Source of the DNA: Sambucus nigra
Lineage: Eukaryota > Streptophyta > Magnoliopsida > Dipsacales > Adoxaceae
NCBI GenBank assembly: GCA_949130495.1
Contig: OX422214.1
Location: 249,740,187-249,804,186 of the forward strand
Length of the DNA: 64,000 nt
Direction: 5' to 3'
The position numbers and the translations under genes are program-made. The notes beneath the pieces are model-generated. The model was not told where the DNA came from and made no database searches. It saw only the letters and a list, made by a program, of their open reading frames with translations. Positions 12,149 through 23,881 of this stretch are shown in pieces (the stretch's first letter is position 1; each line of letters begins with the position of its first letter).

Positions 12149-13309
12149 TCATGGGGGAGGTGGGTGGGAGGAGCTCGGTGCATTCGGGTCATATGGGTCA
12201 TAAAAGAAGGGGGGAGGAGGACCGCCAAAGTTGAGCTGGTGAAGGTGGACTTGAAGTTGATACATCATCCGGGTGTCCCTTCGGTAGTCCGCTTGGTCTT
12301 GATTGTATTGGTTGATGAACCCGTCGAGACGGGCCTCAACCGCCGAAAGGCGCTTATCGAAGTTTGCCCCCGGGAGCTCGAAATCGGAATCCTCCTCATC
12401 ATCCTCAATCTCTTCCTCATCTACATCCATCATCGGGTCATCGGGAGCTTCCTCGGCCACGTCCTCCTCGTGAATAGGACGGTCGGGGTGAGCCACGCGC
12501 ATTTGGCGCTCACTTCGAGTTGCGGACGTGCCGCCTACGGGGCGAGGAAGTCGAATCTGGTTTCCGGGTTCATCCACTCCCGCATCCATCAAGAGTTCCG
12601 TAATGAAACGGGCATATGGGAGGGCCACCTTGTCGGTTTCGTCATAGGCGGCATTGAGGATATCCGCGTAGAAGATTTGGGCAAGGTTGATGGTGCTCTC
12701 GGGGTCCAAAAAATAGTAGAGGAAATTGGCATGACGGGACCGGACCACCGAGTCATTGGTGGTTTGGTGGATGGCGCCACAAACAATGATGTGTGTGAAG
12801 CGGACCGTGGCGGCCAAACCACCAATGGGGAAGGTTTCGCGTGTCCATTCCGCCCCGGGTGCCATGCGGGCAATGCATTCGTCTTTTGTGTGTGGGGCAC
12901 CATTGTTGGGGTATTAGAAGGGCACGGGTAGGATCACCCCTTTGGCACGCATTTTGTGTGCAATAATAACTGCCGAGAGGGGAATAGTGATACCATCGAG
13001 ATAAGCCTCGTGAAGTGTGGAAGATTTTCGAACCAAGGTCGCATAGAATTGACGAATGGCGGTATCAAAAACGTTATTGCACGTAGGGGCGAGGAAAGAG
13101 CACCACCCACGGCGGTCAAAAAGGGCGGTGACTTCGCCCGGAAGGGTGTCCCAATCCACGAAGCGCTCGATGTGAATGGCGCGCGTGGAGGAGAAGTAGA
13201 TCTCGGACCAATGGCGTTCTCGGACGCATCGGAATACCCCCCTACCCGGGTCATCAAGTATGGTGGTCTCATCATATTTCTTTGGGCGGAGAGCGGGGTG
13301 GCGCGGCAT
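12149..13309 (-). pseudogene. Athila extra ORF downstream of pol (plant transposon protein domain)
   Basis: One reading frame of 387 codons is broken by a single TAA (12914-12916). The N-terminal part (13309-12917) begins MPRHPALRPKK and contains FDRRGWCSFL and IRQFYATLV. The C-terminal part contains CGAIHQTTNDSVV, LYYFLDPESTINLAQI, an acidic stretch and a Pro-rich end. These segments look like the widespread putative plant transposon protein domain (Transposase_32 type in my recollection). Its position matches the env-like ORF slot of Athila elements, but I see no signal peptide or membrane segment. It is in the same frame as gag and pol. Function unknown. Confidence 0.7.
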
Positions 13310-13981
13310 TTTGATGGAAAAGAGGGAGAGAGAGGGAGAAAATATGGGAGAAAATATGGGAGAGAAGAGAGTGAGGGAGAATGTTTTGGTGTGAAAAATG
13401 GAGGAGGGGTGGGGTGTATTTATAGGTCTGAAGGGGTGTGGTTTTGGTGGGAAATATGAAAGGTTGGGAAGGAGAGGGTGGAGGGAATGAATTGGGATGA
13501 ATTTGGGAAGGAGGGAAGGATTTGGAGGGAAGAAAAACGAAGGGGGAAGAAGGGGAAAAGAATGGAGGGAAAGGGAATGAACTTGGAGAAAAGGGGAGAA
13601 GAACCTGACAGGTACATGCGAACCGGTTCGGGGGTACAGCGAACCGGTTCGTCCCTCCGAACCGGTTCGGAGGTACAGCGAACCGGTTCGGGGGTACCAG
13701 GCTGGCCCAATCGCTGAAATTCACTCTTTTCTCCATTTCTAAGTGCTCTCTCATCCCCTAACTTGTGCATAATGCCCCTAAAAACCTTCTAGACCCTCGG
13801 GCTCTCAAAAACTTCCTCGAATACGACCTCGAAAAGCATACTAGCACCCTCGAAAAACGTGCTAACCTATCTCTCATGCATCGCAAGCTCCGGACTCCTA
13901 ACTAACCTATTTACACACGACTATTATACACACAAAATCACCCCATACGCGTTGGGGGTGCGACGACCTCACTCGCTTAGC
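13310..13981 (-). other. Athila spacer between pol and extra ORF
   Basis: No gene is supported. On the minus strand it is C/T-rich. At 13608-13705 lies a second cassette with four copies of CGAACCGGTTCG (13619, 13640, 13658, 13679) bounded by AGGTACATG and GGTACCAG strings like those in the LTR cassette. Confidence 0.7.
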
Positions 13982-16900
13982 TCAATTGACCCCGTAAACA
14001 GGGTCCGACAACCAAATCGTGTCGACCTCATCCACAACCGCCTCTAGGTATGGCTTTAGGCGTTGTCCATTTACCTTGAACGTGTTTTCCCCTTTTAAAT
14101 CGTTTAGTTCAACAGCTCCATGGGGAAAAACGTTCTTTACGACGAACGGGCCAGACCATCGTGACCGCAGCTTGCCTGGAAAGAGGTGGAGCCGAGAGTT
14201 GTATAGAAAAACTTTTTGCCCGGGATGAAACTCTTTTCGTCGAATGATGCTATCATGAGCAAGTTTCATCCTCTCCTTTGAAATTTTAGCATTCTCATAC
14301 GCATCATTGCGTAGTTCTTCTAACTCAATCAATTGTAGCTTACGGGCTTCACCGGCCTTGTCCAAGGCATAGTTCAATTGCTTAATTGCCCAATACGCTT
14401 TGTGTTCGAGCTCAACAGGGAGATGACAAGGTTTTCCATACACAAAACGGAAAGGGGACATTCCAAGTTGATTTTTAAACGCGGTACGATAGGCCCAAAG
14501 TGCATCGGTCAATCTAAGGGACCAATCTTTCCGAGTAGGATTGACGGTCTTTTTAAGAATGTTCTTGATCTCTCGATTCGCTAGCTAGGCCTGCCCATCC
14601 GTTTGTGGGTGATATGTCGTCCCAACCTTGTGGACGACCCCATACTTTCTCATGAGTTTCTCAAACGGCCTATTGCAAAAGTGCGTGCCATTATCGCTAA
14701 TTATCGCTTTCGGTGCTCCGAAGCGAGAAAGTATGAGTTCCTGTAGAAACTTTATCACCACTTTGTTGTCATTAGTCCTAGTAGCTATAGCTTCTACCCA
14801 TTTAGAAACGTAGTCTACCGCGACTAGGATGTATAGGAAACCAAAGGATGGGGGGAAGGGACCCATGAAGTCAATACCCCAACAATCGAATATCTCAATG
14901 ATGAGTATGGGGGTAAGGGGCATCATGTCGCGTCGAGAAATGGCTCCCATTCGTTGGCACCTATTACATGACTTGCATGCGTCATTTGTATCCCGAAAGA
15001 TTGTGGGCCAATAGAGACCGCATTGCAGAATTTTAGCGGCCGTCTTTTTCGCCGAGAAGTGGCCTCCACATGCTTCCGAATGACAAAACTGGATGACCTT
15101 TGGAATCTCGTCATCCGGTACACATCGTCGGATGATTTGGTCGGCGCAATATTTAAAAAGGAAGGGATCATCGTAAAAGAACATGCGCGACCAATTAAGA
15201 AACCTCTTCTTATCTTGCGGTGTCCAATCGGGAGGGACGGCTCCCGTGACTAGATAGTTTACTATGTCCGCAAACCAGGGATAGGAAGAGGTGGCAAATA
15301 GTTGCTCATCCGGAAAGTGCTCGTCTATGGGTATGGGATCACTAGGTACGTCGGACGAGAGCCGAGATAAGTGGTCGGCCACGACTTTTTCTACTCCTTT
15401 CTTGTCTTTGATGGAGAGATTAAACTCTTGTAGGAGTAGGATCCACCTTATGAGGCGCGGCTTGGCGTCTTTCTTCGCAAGTAGATATTTTAAAGCCGCG
15501 TGGTCGGTGAAGACAATGATAGGAGAACCAATGAGATATGATCTGAACTTATCAAGGGCAAAGACTACCGCTAGCAGCTCCTTCTCCGTGGTAGAGTAGT
15601 TGAGTTGAGGTCCGGCAAGGGTCCGACTAGCGTAGTAGATGACATGAGCTTGCTTATCTTTACGTTGGCCCAAAACGGCTCCAATTGCGTAATCGCTTGC
15701 ATCACACATAAGTTCGAACGGTAGGGACCAATCCGGAACTTGCATGATGGGAGCGGACACGAGCATGTTCTTTAATTTATCAAAGGAGCTTTGGCATGCC
15801 TCGGTCCACTCAAACGGGTTATCCTTCATGAGAAGGTTACTTAAGGGTCTAGCGATGGCGCTAAAGTCCTTAATGAACCTTCGATAAAACCCGGCGTGAC
15901 CCAAGAATGAGCGCACGTCTTTAAGCGATCTCGGTGGGGGAAGGTCAGCTATGACATCTATCTTAGCCCTATCAACTTCTATGCCCTTGGATGATACTAT
16001 GTGACCAAGAACTATTCCCTCAGTGACCATGAAATGGCACTTCTCCCAATTCAGCACTAAGTTCTTGTCCACACACCGGGTAAGTACTTTTTCTAATTTT
16101 TCTAAACAATGATCGAAAGAGGTGCCAAAAATGCTGAAATCGTCCATGAACACCTCGAGTCCTCTCTCGACCATGTTGCTAAATAAGCTCAACATGCACC
16201 TTTGAAAGGTCGCGGGTGCATTACACAAGCCAAATGGCATACGTTTGTAGGCAAACGTACCAAAAGGGCAAGTGAACGTCGTCTTCTCTTGGTCAAGTAC
16301 ATCTACCTCAATTTGGTTATATCCGGAATAACCATCAAGGAAGAAATAATAAGGGTGGACCGCAACTCTCTCAAGCATTTGATCGCTGAATGGCAAGGGG
16401 AAATGGTCTTTTCTTGTTCCCGCATTGAGTTTCCGGTAATCAATGCAAACACGCCAACCGGTGGTGGTGCGTCGGGGAACAAGCTCTCCCTTGGTATTCT
16501 CAATCACAGTCATACCCGACTTCTTCGGGACGACTTGAATAGGGCTCACCCATTTGCTATCCGAGATTGGGTAGATAATCCCGGCATCCAATAGTTTGAT
16601 GATCTCGGTTCTCACAACTTCTTTCATATTGGGATTCAGTCTTCTTTGCATTTCTCTAGAGGGCTTGACATCCTCTTCGAGATGGATCTTGTGGGTGCAA
16701 ATCAAAGGACTTATCCCCTTCAAATCAGCTATACACCAACCAAAAGCACCCTGGTGCTTCCTCAGAATTCTCATCAATTTGCCCTCCTGCCCTTCGTCTA
16801 GGCTAGAGGAGATAACAACAGGAAATGTCTCATCCTCTCCTAGGTATGCATATTTGATATGGGAGGGGAGTTTCTTTAATTCGAGGGTTGGAAATTTTTC

Positions 16901-17995
16901 ACTGGAAGGAGCCATATGTGTATCCCTCGGAGGTAGTTCCTCGAATCTAGAAACCCAATCAATCTCTCTTACGTCCTCGTCCGACGCACTCTCATCGAGT
17001 AATTCTCTCAACCTTCCAACATCCCTCTCGAAGTGGGTAGACGTCCCCTCACACTCATAGCTCATCGCTAAACATGACTCTAAGGCGTCGCCACAAAAAG
17101 TTTCTTCGAAGTACTCTTCTACTACCTCATCTATGAGGCTCACCGCGTGAAGATCATCTTCATCCCCTGCATTTTGGGCTATGTGGAAGATGTTGGTTTC
17201 CAAGGTCATGTTCCCAAAGTTGAGCTGCATTCGCCCATTTCTTGTGTTGATGATTGCATTAGCTGTAGCTAAGAAAGGGCGACCAAGGATGATGGGAACA
17301 TGGTTGCTTGAGTTAAAGGAGGGCTCCGTGTCCCAAATGACAAAGTCTACCGGGAAGTAGAAAGTGTCCACTTGGACTATCACGTCCTCGACTATGCCTC
17401 GTGGAATCTTCACTGATCGATCCGCCAATTGGAGAGTGACCTTTGTGGGATTGAGGTCGCCCAAGTCAAGTTGCCTATAAATGGAGTAAGGAAGTATGTT
17501 TACACTTGCTCCCAAGTCAAGTAAGGCTTTCTCAATTTTATTATCTCCAATAATGCATGATATGGTGGGTGCACCGGGATCTTTAAATTTAAGCGGGAGA
17601 TCATTTAGCAGAATGGAACTCACGTTCTGAGCTAGAAAGACGTTCTTTTTAACTTTCATCCTCCTTTTTATCGTCAACAAATCTTTGATAACTTTGCCGT
17701 AGGCTGGAATTTGTTTGATGGCATCAAGGAAGGGTAGATTCAACTTCACTTGCTTTAGAACTTCTAGCACTTCATCACGTGGAGTCCCTTTTTGAGTAGG
17801 AATCAATCTTCGAGGAAATGGTGCTGCGGAGGGTGGTTTAACTACCACCTCAGGCTCACTAGTGTCTTCCTTATCACTCTCGTCCAAGGGGACATCTTCG
17901 GCCTCTTTCGTGCCGGGCGAAATCTCCTTATCTTTTGTTGTGTCGTGTGGAGGAGGTGATAAATCAACAACTCTTCCACTACGAAGAGTGGTCAC
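13982..17995 (-). pseudogene. pol: Athila pol: protease, RT, RNase H, integrase; one nonsense codon
   Basis: One frame runs from MTTLRSGR (17995) to 13982 with a single TAG at 14585-14587. In order it shows protease ([13 protein letters not shown] near residue 158, [12 protein letters not shown]), RT ([28 protein letters not shown], intact active site FMDDF), RNase H ([28 protein letters not shown]), the integrase zinc finger (H, then CKSCNRC) and integrase core Asps ([15 protein letters not shown]). The TAG stands exactly where the third catalytic residue, Glu, is expected (35 residues after the second Asp). The frame then continues through the rest of integrase ([28 protein letters not shown]). 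Everything else looks intact. Confidence 0.95.
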
Positions 17996-18091
17996 TGCTT
18001 GACATTGCTCCTGATGTTCAGTGGATGTGGAGCTAACACTAGTTTGACCTTGGGGAGGTCGTTGGCCTTGGGCAGGGAATTTGCCCTTCTC

Positions 18092-19594
18092 TTAAACACT
18101 CAACGAGGATTGTATCTTAGACAGATTTGCATTTAGGTCGCCAATGAGACGATCATACTTGGCATTGGTTGCGGCCTGGCTTGCGATGAATTGATTCACA
18201 CTATCCTCGAGAGTTCTCCGCTGTGGCGGGATATAATTTCCATGAGGTGGTGGTGCTTGCACATGTCCTTGCATGTGTGGAGCTTGTTGAAATTGTTGTG
18301 GAGGAGGAGGGGCAACATGCGAAGAAGGGTTCATTGCAGCGTGTTGTTGCCCGTAGCTAAAACCGGGATGGTTTTTCCACGAAGGGTTGTATGAATTTTC
18401 GTGCGGGGCACCGAAATTACCCTTAAAGCCTCCTATCCCACTAACTTGCTCTTGTAATATTACTTTGCAGGCGGGTATCGTCGGACATTCCTCAGTTGAA
18501 TGTCCCGCCTCACAAATCGTACACACCGTTACGATAGGATTTTTGATAGATCCAACTACCTCACATAAGTCTCGCAGTCCTTTCTCAATGGTGTCCAACC
18601 GACAGTCCGACATAGAATTCTTATCTACGTGGAATAGACCGGACGTCGGCGGAGCGGTGGTGGATTGTCGATTTCGGTTTTGAGCGTTCGGATCAGAGGT
18701 ATCCCAGGATTGGGTAGTCTCGGCGACATACCTCGTGTGGAGATCAGCGTCATGGGCATCTAGATCGACAAATGGACCACTTCCCATGGTTTCAACAAGA
18801 TGTTTAGAGTTAAGATTCAACCCATTATAGATAAAGGAGATGATTTGCGATGGATCGAATCCATGATGGGGGCATGAAGCCACTAACTCGTTGAAACGTT
18901 CATAACATCGATGGAATGGCTCATTTTCTTGTTGCCTGAATGCTTGAATTTGAGCCTTTATAGAGATTGTTCGATGTGTTGGGAAGAATTTCTTGAGAAA
19001 TATAGACTGTAGCTCATTCCAGGATGGAATCGAGCTTGGAGGTAAAGACCATAGCCAAGCTTTAGCTTTATCTTTAAGCGAGAAGGGGAAGAGTTTGAGG
19101 CGGATTACCTCTTGTGTGCAGGTTTGATCATTGAGAGTATCACACACGTCCTCAAATTCCCTTATGTGGAGGTATGGCTTTTCAGAATCCATACCGTGGT
19201 AATGTGGTAGCGTCTGGATCATCCCATTTTTGAAACGAAACTGCCCGGCATTATACGGGAGTATAATGCATCCCGGAGTGACAGTGCGCTCGGGATATAA
19301 AAATTCTCTCAACGGGCGGTACGGGGGCTCGTCCTCACCGGTAGCTGCATTGCTATATTGCGACATCTCTATCTCACTTGATGATTTGGTGCTCTCACTA
19401 GGTGTGCACGATGTGTGTCCTACGAAGGAGAAGGGAGTGTTGCTAGAGATTGAATGTGACGGTGTGGGAGGTGGGATCCAGAATTGTGGGGCTTGTGGAG
19501 TGTGGGGACTATCAGGATTATACTCAACAAGTGGATTTTCGTGAATGCTGGTTGGAGTATTATGGGGTGTGGGAGTGGTTTCAGAATTTTGCAT
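18092..19594 (-). CDS. gag: Athila gag
   Basis: The frame is intact at 500 residues from ATG at 19594. The N-terminal 110 residues are Pro/Ser/Thr-rich. The retrotransposon gag domain follows (about 165-260: LKLFPFSLKDKAKAWLWSL, FLKKFFPTHR, FHRCYERFNELVASCP). A CCHC zinc knuckle (CTICEAGHSTEEC) is near 357-370 and the C-terminus is Gln/Pro-rich. It would build the particle and bind RNA. The stop (TAA, 18092-18094) is in the same frame as pol, and the sequence between this stop and MTTLRSGR stays open, so gag and pol look like one continuous frame with a single stop. The stop may be a mutation or a readthrough site; the sequence alone cannot decide. Confidence 0.92.
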   Translation of the reverse strand: MQNSETTPTPHNTPTSIHENPLVEYNPDSPHTPQAPQFWIPPPTPSHSISSNTPFSFVGHTSCTPSESTKSSSEIEMSQYSNAATGEDEPPYRPLREFLYPERTVTPGCIILPYNAGQFRFKNGMIQTLPHYHGMDSEKPYLHIREFEDVCDTLNDQTCTQEVIRLKLFPFSLKDKAKAWLWSLPPSSIPSWNELQSIFLKKFFPTHRTISIKAQIQAFRQQENEPFHRCYERFNELVASCPHHGFDPSQIISFIYNGLNLNSKHLVETMGSGPFVDLDAHDADLHTRYVAETTQSWDTSDPNAQNRNRQSTTAPPTSGLFHVDKNSMSDCRLDTIEKGLRDLCEVVGSIKNPIVTVCTICEAGHSTEECPTIPACKVILQEQVSGIGGFKGNFGAPHENSYNPSWKNHPGFSYGQQHAAMNPSSHVAPPPPQQFQQAPHMQGHVQAPPPHGNYIPPQRRTLEDSVNQFIASQAATNAKYDRLIGDLNANLSKIQSSLSV

Positions 19595-19716
19595 TAAGTT
19601 CAGGAGAGATGATGGTGAATCTTTTTGTGTTTTTGTTTTTGTTTTTTTTTTTTTTTTTTTTTGAATTTTTGGTCAAAGCTTTGGATTAACTCGATCTAAT
19701 CCTAAGTCTACCTAAT

Positions 19717-19734
19717 TCCCCGGCAACGGCGCCA
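19717..19734 (-). promoter_or_regulatory. Athila primer-binding site (tRNA-Asp type)
   Basis: The minus strand reads TGGCGCCGTTGCCGGGGA six bases inside the 5' LTR. This matches the site known for Athila elements (complementary to the 3' end of tRNA-Asp). Confidence 0.9.
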
Positions 19735-19740
19735 AAAACT

Positions 19741-21299
19741 TGACACGTCTCAGAATGTGTCTCTAAGGTGTGTACTCTCTAGGCTCAAGTGCAAGCCTGT
19801 CGTTCAAGTAATAATCCGACAAGTCGGGTATCGATCCTCAGGGAAAAAGGACAACGGAGTTGTGACGACGGGATAAGAGTGAAGAATCCTAGCGATGACT
19901 CTAAGAAGAAAAGAAAAAGATTGATTTGGCTTTTTGAGATGGATTAAACTAAATGCAATTATGAAAGTATAATGAAAAATGCAACTACTAAATTATCTAG
20001 ATTACGAATGAAGGATTTAATTGAAACTTTTAACTAAATGATGAGAAAACAGGATGAGAATACAATCCCCCAACCCTAGTGTAATGCAGTGACAACATCA
20101 ATCATGAATTTATCCGATTAATTCAAACCCGGAATTTAGTACTCCCAAGCATTATGTATACGAGGTTCAAGCCCGCGTCATACATAATCTGAGGATGAGT
20201 AAATCGGTATCGCGGTAATTACACTCAAATTGTACTCTAAATCATCACGAGTACCCATAGGCAAACGAGATATAAAGATCTATAATTCTTATGAAATTAT
20301 GCGATATGATTTAAATTAATCATTAAATTCAGCGGATCGACGTTATACACATGCACTAACACATCAGGTTGGGTTCATGCATCCCAACCTTGAAAAACCT
20401 AGCCGGACATGTTAAATTGACTAATGCGTGAAATAATGACGTTGCATGTGTATGAATTCATGATAAAACTAGATCTAAACATGTAAATACGTATTATGAA
20501 TGCGGAAATAAGTTGAATCAAATAGGAAAAACTAAGCATGCAAGAACAATAATAAGGAACAAGAATCTTGAATTAAAACTTGCAAAAACAAACCCGAAAC
20601 AATGAATTCTTGAAGTAATTTATGCCCTTGATGTTCCTAGATGTTCCTCCTCTTTCTTTCTATCAAAAACTCTCTAAAAATAACCCTAAAGGCTGCCCCT
20701 AGGTTAATTCCCCCGTTTTCCACAAGTTTTGAGTCTTTTAAACCTATTAGGAGACTTGGAGATCAATCCAAATGAAAGACAAAATTCGCGTGTCAGGTAC
20801 ATGCGAACCGGTTCGGAGGTACAGCGAACCGGTTCGCCCCTCCGAACCGGTTCGGGGTGGGGTTCGCATGTACCAGCCTGGTCTTGCTCTCAACACTTAG
20901 ATTTTTCCTGGGTTTTCTCTTCTTTTCTTGGATTCTTCTTCAACTTCAACTGAGCATAACTTTTCAACCGTAGCTCGGATTTGGGTGCCGTTTCTTCTAG
21001 TGTTCTCGTTGTTCCGAGCTCTTCAACTTCCCAGTTGACTTCTTCTTCCGGATCGAGCTAAAAAATTACCGACATGCCCTTGAACTTGTCTTCTTAGCTT
21101 TTCGTGCACAGTCTTGTTTCCTCCTTTGCACTGCTTGCATAATTAACCTGTAAAACCAATAGGAGAAACACGAAACACGCAATACTCGCCAAGAAGGTTA
21201 GAAGCATAAAAGTGAATCAAATCCATATATGTTACATCATTCGGGTTCACAAAAGTACTGAAATTAGGGGGATAAATATACAATATTTATGCCCAATCA
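19741..21299 (-). repeat. Athila 5' LTR
   Basis: The copy is 1559 bp, nearly identical to 8851-10384. It holds the cassette with three CGAACCGGTTCG palindromes (20804, 20825, 20843). It is flanked at its outer end by the target duplication ATATG (21300-21304). Confidence 0.95.
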
Positions 21300-21304
21300 A
21301 TATG

Positions 21305-22440
21305 CTCGTCAAGAGAAGGAAGAAAGAAGCCCACCTCTCTGACCTATCAAGGACCTTCGAAATCCTCAGGAAATACCGAATGAAGCTCAACGCGAGCAAA
21401 TGCTCCTTCGGTGTCCAGTCGAAAAAATTTCTCTGGTACTTAGTTAGTGAGAGAGGTATTAAAGCCAACCCGAACCAGATTGATGCAATCAATAAGGTGA
21501 AGCCTCCCCGCACGATAAGAGACATACAGAAGCTCACGAGCATGCTCGCATATTTGAATCGATTCATCTCAAAATCATCCTAAAAGTGCCATCCATTCTT
21601 CCATCTATTGAAGAAAAGCAAAATAGTGGAGTGGAACTAAGATTGCTCAAAATCACTAGAAGAACTCAAAGCTTATCTCAGTAAACCACCCTTGCTCGTA
21701 ATACCTCAAGATAACGATTCCTTATACCCATACCTTGTAGTTTCCATCCACACTATCAACTTTGCACTAGTATGCGAAAGAATGGGAATCCAGCACCCAG
21801 TCTACTACGCGAGCAAGACCCTCTTGGACACCGAGCAGCGATACCTACCACTGGAAAATCTCACATTTGCAATAGTGGTAGCCTCGAGGAAATTAAAGCA
21901 CTACTTAGAAGCTCACTCTATTATCGTGCTTACATCACACGCCCTTAAAGTAATCCTGCGAAAAGAGAATCTATCCGACAGACTGTCAAAGTGGTCAGTC
22001 GAGCTCGAGCGATTTCACATCCAGTTTCAACCAAGGAATGCAATCAAGGGGAAGGTCCTCACTGACTTCATCGCAGAATTTACAGGAGATTATCCTTGCG
22101 ACCAACTTCAATCCATTAGTCAAAGGGAGGATCACTCGACACAAGGTGTTTGGCGACTGTTTATTGATGGAGCCTCCAACTCCAGGAGGGCAAGAGTAGG
22201 CAGTGTGCTCGTTACCCCAGAAGATATAATCCTCGAGAAAGGAATCAGGCTTGGATTTGAAGCCTCTAACAACGAAGTAGAATATGAAGCATTAATAGCA
22301 GGCCTGTAGAAGGCACTGGCGTTGGGGTCAAAGCAACTCCAGGTGTTCGGCGACTCACAACTAGTCTCCAATCAGATAAGCAGAGACTTCAATGCGAAGG
22401 ATGAGAGAATGGAAGCCTACCTCGCCTTAGCAAAGAATTA
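21305..22440 (+). pseudogene. pol: Tat1 RT C-terminal part, RNase H and second RNase H
   Basis: This resumes RT after the Athila insertion (KLNASKCSFGVQSKKFLWYLVS, IKANPNQIDAI). RNase H follows at 21690-22070 (YYASKTLLDTEQRY, LTSHALKVILRKENLSDRL). A second, different RNase H lies at 22140-22430 (WRLFIDGASN, GFEASNNEVEYEALIAGL, VFGDSQLVSNQI). The double RNase H is the hallmark of the Tat lineage. Stops interrupt it (for example near 21581, 21640 and 22307). In the first RNase H the usual TDH reads TSH. Confidence 0.85.
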
Positions 22441-23881
22441 ATGTCTAACTTTGAGCAAGTCAGTGTTCAACAGTTTCCCAGAGGACAAAACAGTCATGCT
22501 GATGCCCTAGAAGCCTTGAGCTCAGCAATTAACTCTGACTTAAAGAGGACAATTCTTATTGACTTCCTCGCCCAGCCGAGCACCAACCAGAGCGACGAGC
22601 TGTCAGACATAGGTCGTGTTCTCCAGATTGAACCAGCACCCAGTTGAATGGACCCCTGAGGTACTATTTAAAAGATGGTGCCCTACCGAACGATAAGAAG
22701 GCCATTCATCAGATAAGAGTCAAAGCTGCCCATTTTCACTTCTCTCCTAAGGGCAAGCTGTATAAAAGATCTTTTACCGGCCCTTACCTCCAATGTGTTC
22801 ACCTGAAGGATGTCGAGCAAGTCCTGCACGAGCTTCATGAAGGAATCTGTGGGAGCCATATTGGGGGCAGATTGCTAGCTTTTCGAGCAATAAAGGAAGG
22901 TTACTGGTGGCATATATGCAAAAAGATTCTGGGGTATATACTCGCAGATGCAAGAAATGTCAACTACACGCTCCTATGGTTCACTAACCTGCCAACGACC
23001 TAAAATCACTTACTAGCCCATGGCCTTTCGCCCAATGAGGAATGGATATAGTATTACCTCGTCTTATCACTGCCGATAATCGCAAGTATCTGTTGGTCAT
23101 GATAGACTACTTCACCAAATGGATTGAGGCAGAGTCATTGGCGAACATCAGAGACGCAGATATGATAAGGTTCGTATAAAAGAATATTATAACACGCTTT
23201 GGTATCCCCAAGACTATCATCATAGACAATGGAACACAGTTCAAGAGTAGCCTATTCCAGGGTTTCTACAATGACCATGGAATCCGGCACCACTTCAGCT
23301 CGGTGGCATACCCTCGAGCAACGAACAAGTTGAAGCCTCCAACAAAATAGTGATCGATATGTTGAAGAAGTGTGTGGAGCGAGCCAAGAGGGCATGGGTT
23401 AGCGAGCTACCACATATCCTATGGGATTTTTGCACTACCCCACGGCGAGTAACCGAGGAAACCTCATTCGCACTGACATATGGTATGGAGGCAATCATCC
23501 CCTTGGAAGCTGGCCTCCCCACCATGAGATCCACCCTTAGTCGACAAAGGCCAAAATGATGCAGCATTACTCGCTGAACATGGCCTGGCTGAGGAACACA
23601 GAGAGCTAGCTCTAGTGAAACTAGCAGGTTACCAGCAGCAGCTAGCGAAGAACTATAACAAGAAGGTCAATCCAAGAACATTCCAACTTAGGGACTACGT
23701 CCTACGAAAAGTTCTTGGAAGTGCAATAAAACCATCAGATGGCAAGCTAGGACAAAAATAGGAGGGACCATTCAAGGTGATAAGGGATAACCTGCAAGGA
23801 GCCTATCACTTAGAAATGCTAGAAGGCAGGGAGATACCTCAAGCTTGGAATGCAGCCAATTTAAAGAAATTATACTTCTAG
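22441..23881 (+). pseudogene. Tat1 integrase, broken
   Basis: The N-terminal zinc-finger region is readable at 22800-22990 (HELHEGICGSHIGG). The core follows (MIDYFTKWIEAE, RFGIPKTIIIDNGTQF), then a frameshift near 23320 and the later part at 23350-23560 (MLKKCVERAKRAWVSELPHILWDF, PLEAGLPTMRS). The C-terminus ends with NAANLKKLYF before the stop at 23879-23881. Multiple stops and frame changes rule out activity. From 23882 to 24490 I see no gene. Confidence 0.8.

Larger units (their letters stand above)
8851..21299 (-). mobile_element. Athila-type Ty3/gypsy retrotransposon, young and nearly complete
   Basis: The element is 12.4 kb on the minus strand. LTRs lie at 8851-10384 and 19741-21299 with ends TGATTGGGC and GACGTGTCA (minus strand). 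Target duplication ATATG flanks it (8846-8850 and 21300-21304). The tRNA-Asp-type primer site, gag, pol, an extra ORF, a long 3' non-coding region and a polypurine tract are all present in order. I count about a dozen base differences between the LTRs plus two indels, so the insertion is recent compared with Tat1, which it splits. Confidence 0.95.

Noticed and set aside
12086..12931. 281-codon plus-strand open frame
   Set aside because: It is the reverse of the Athila extra ORF, which has recognisable domain strings on the minus strand.
8851..21299. Integrated plant pararetrovirus
   Set aside because: There are paired LTRs, a target duplication and an integrase, and no movement or coat protein motif; this is an Athila retrotransposon.
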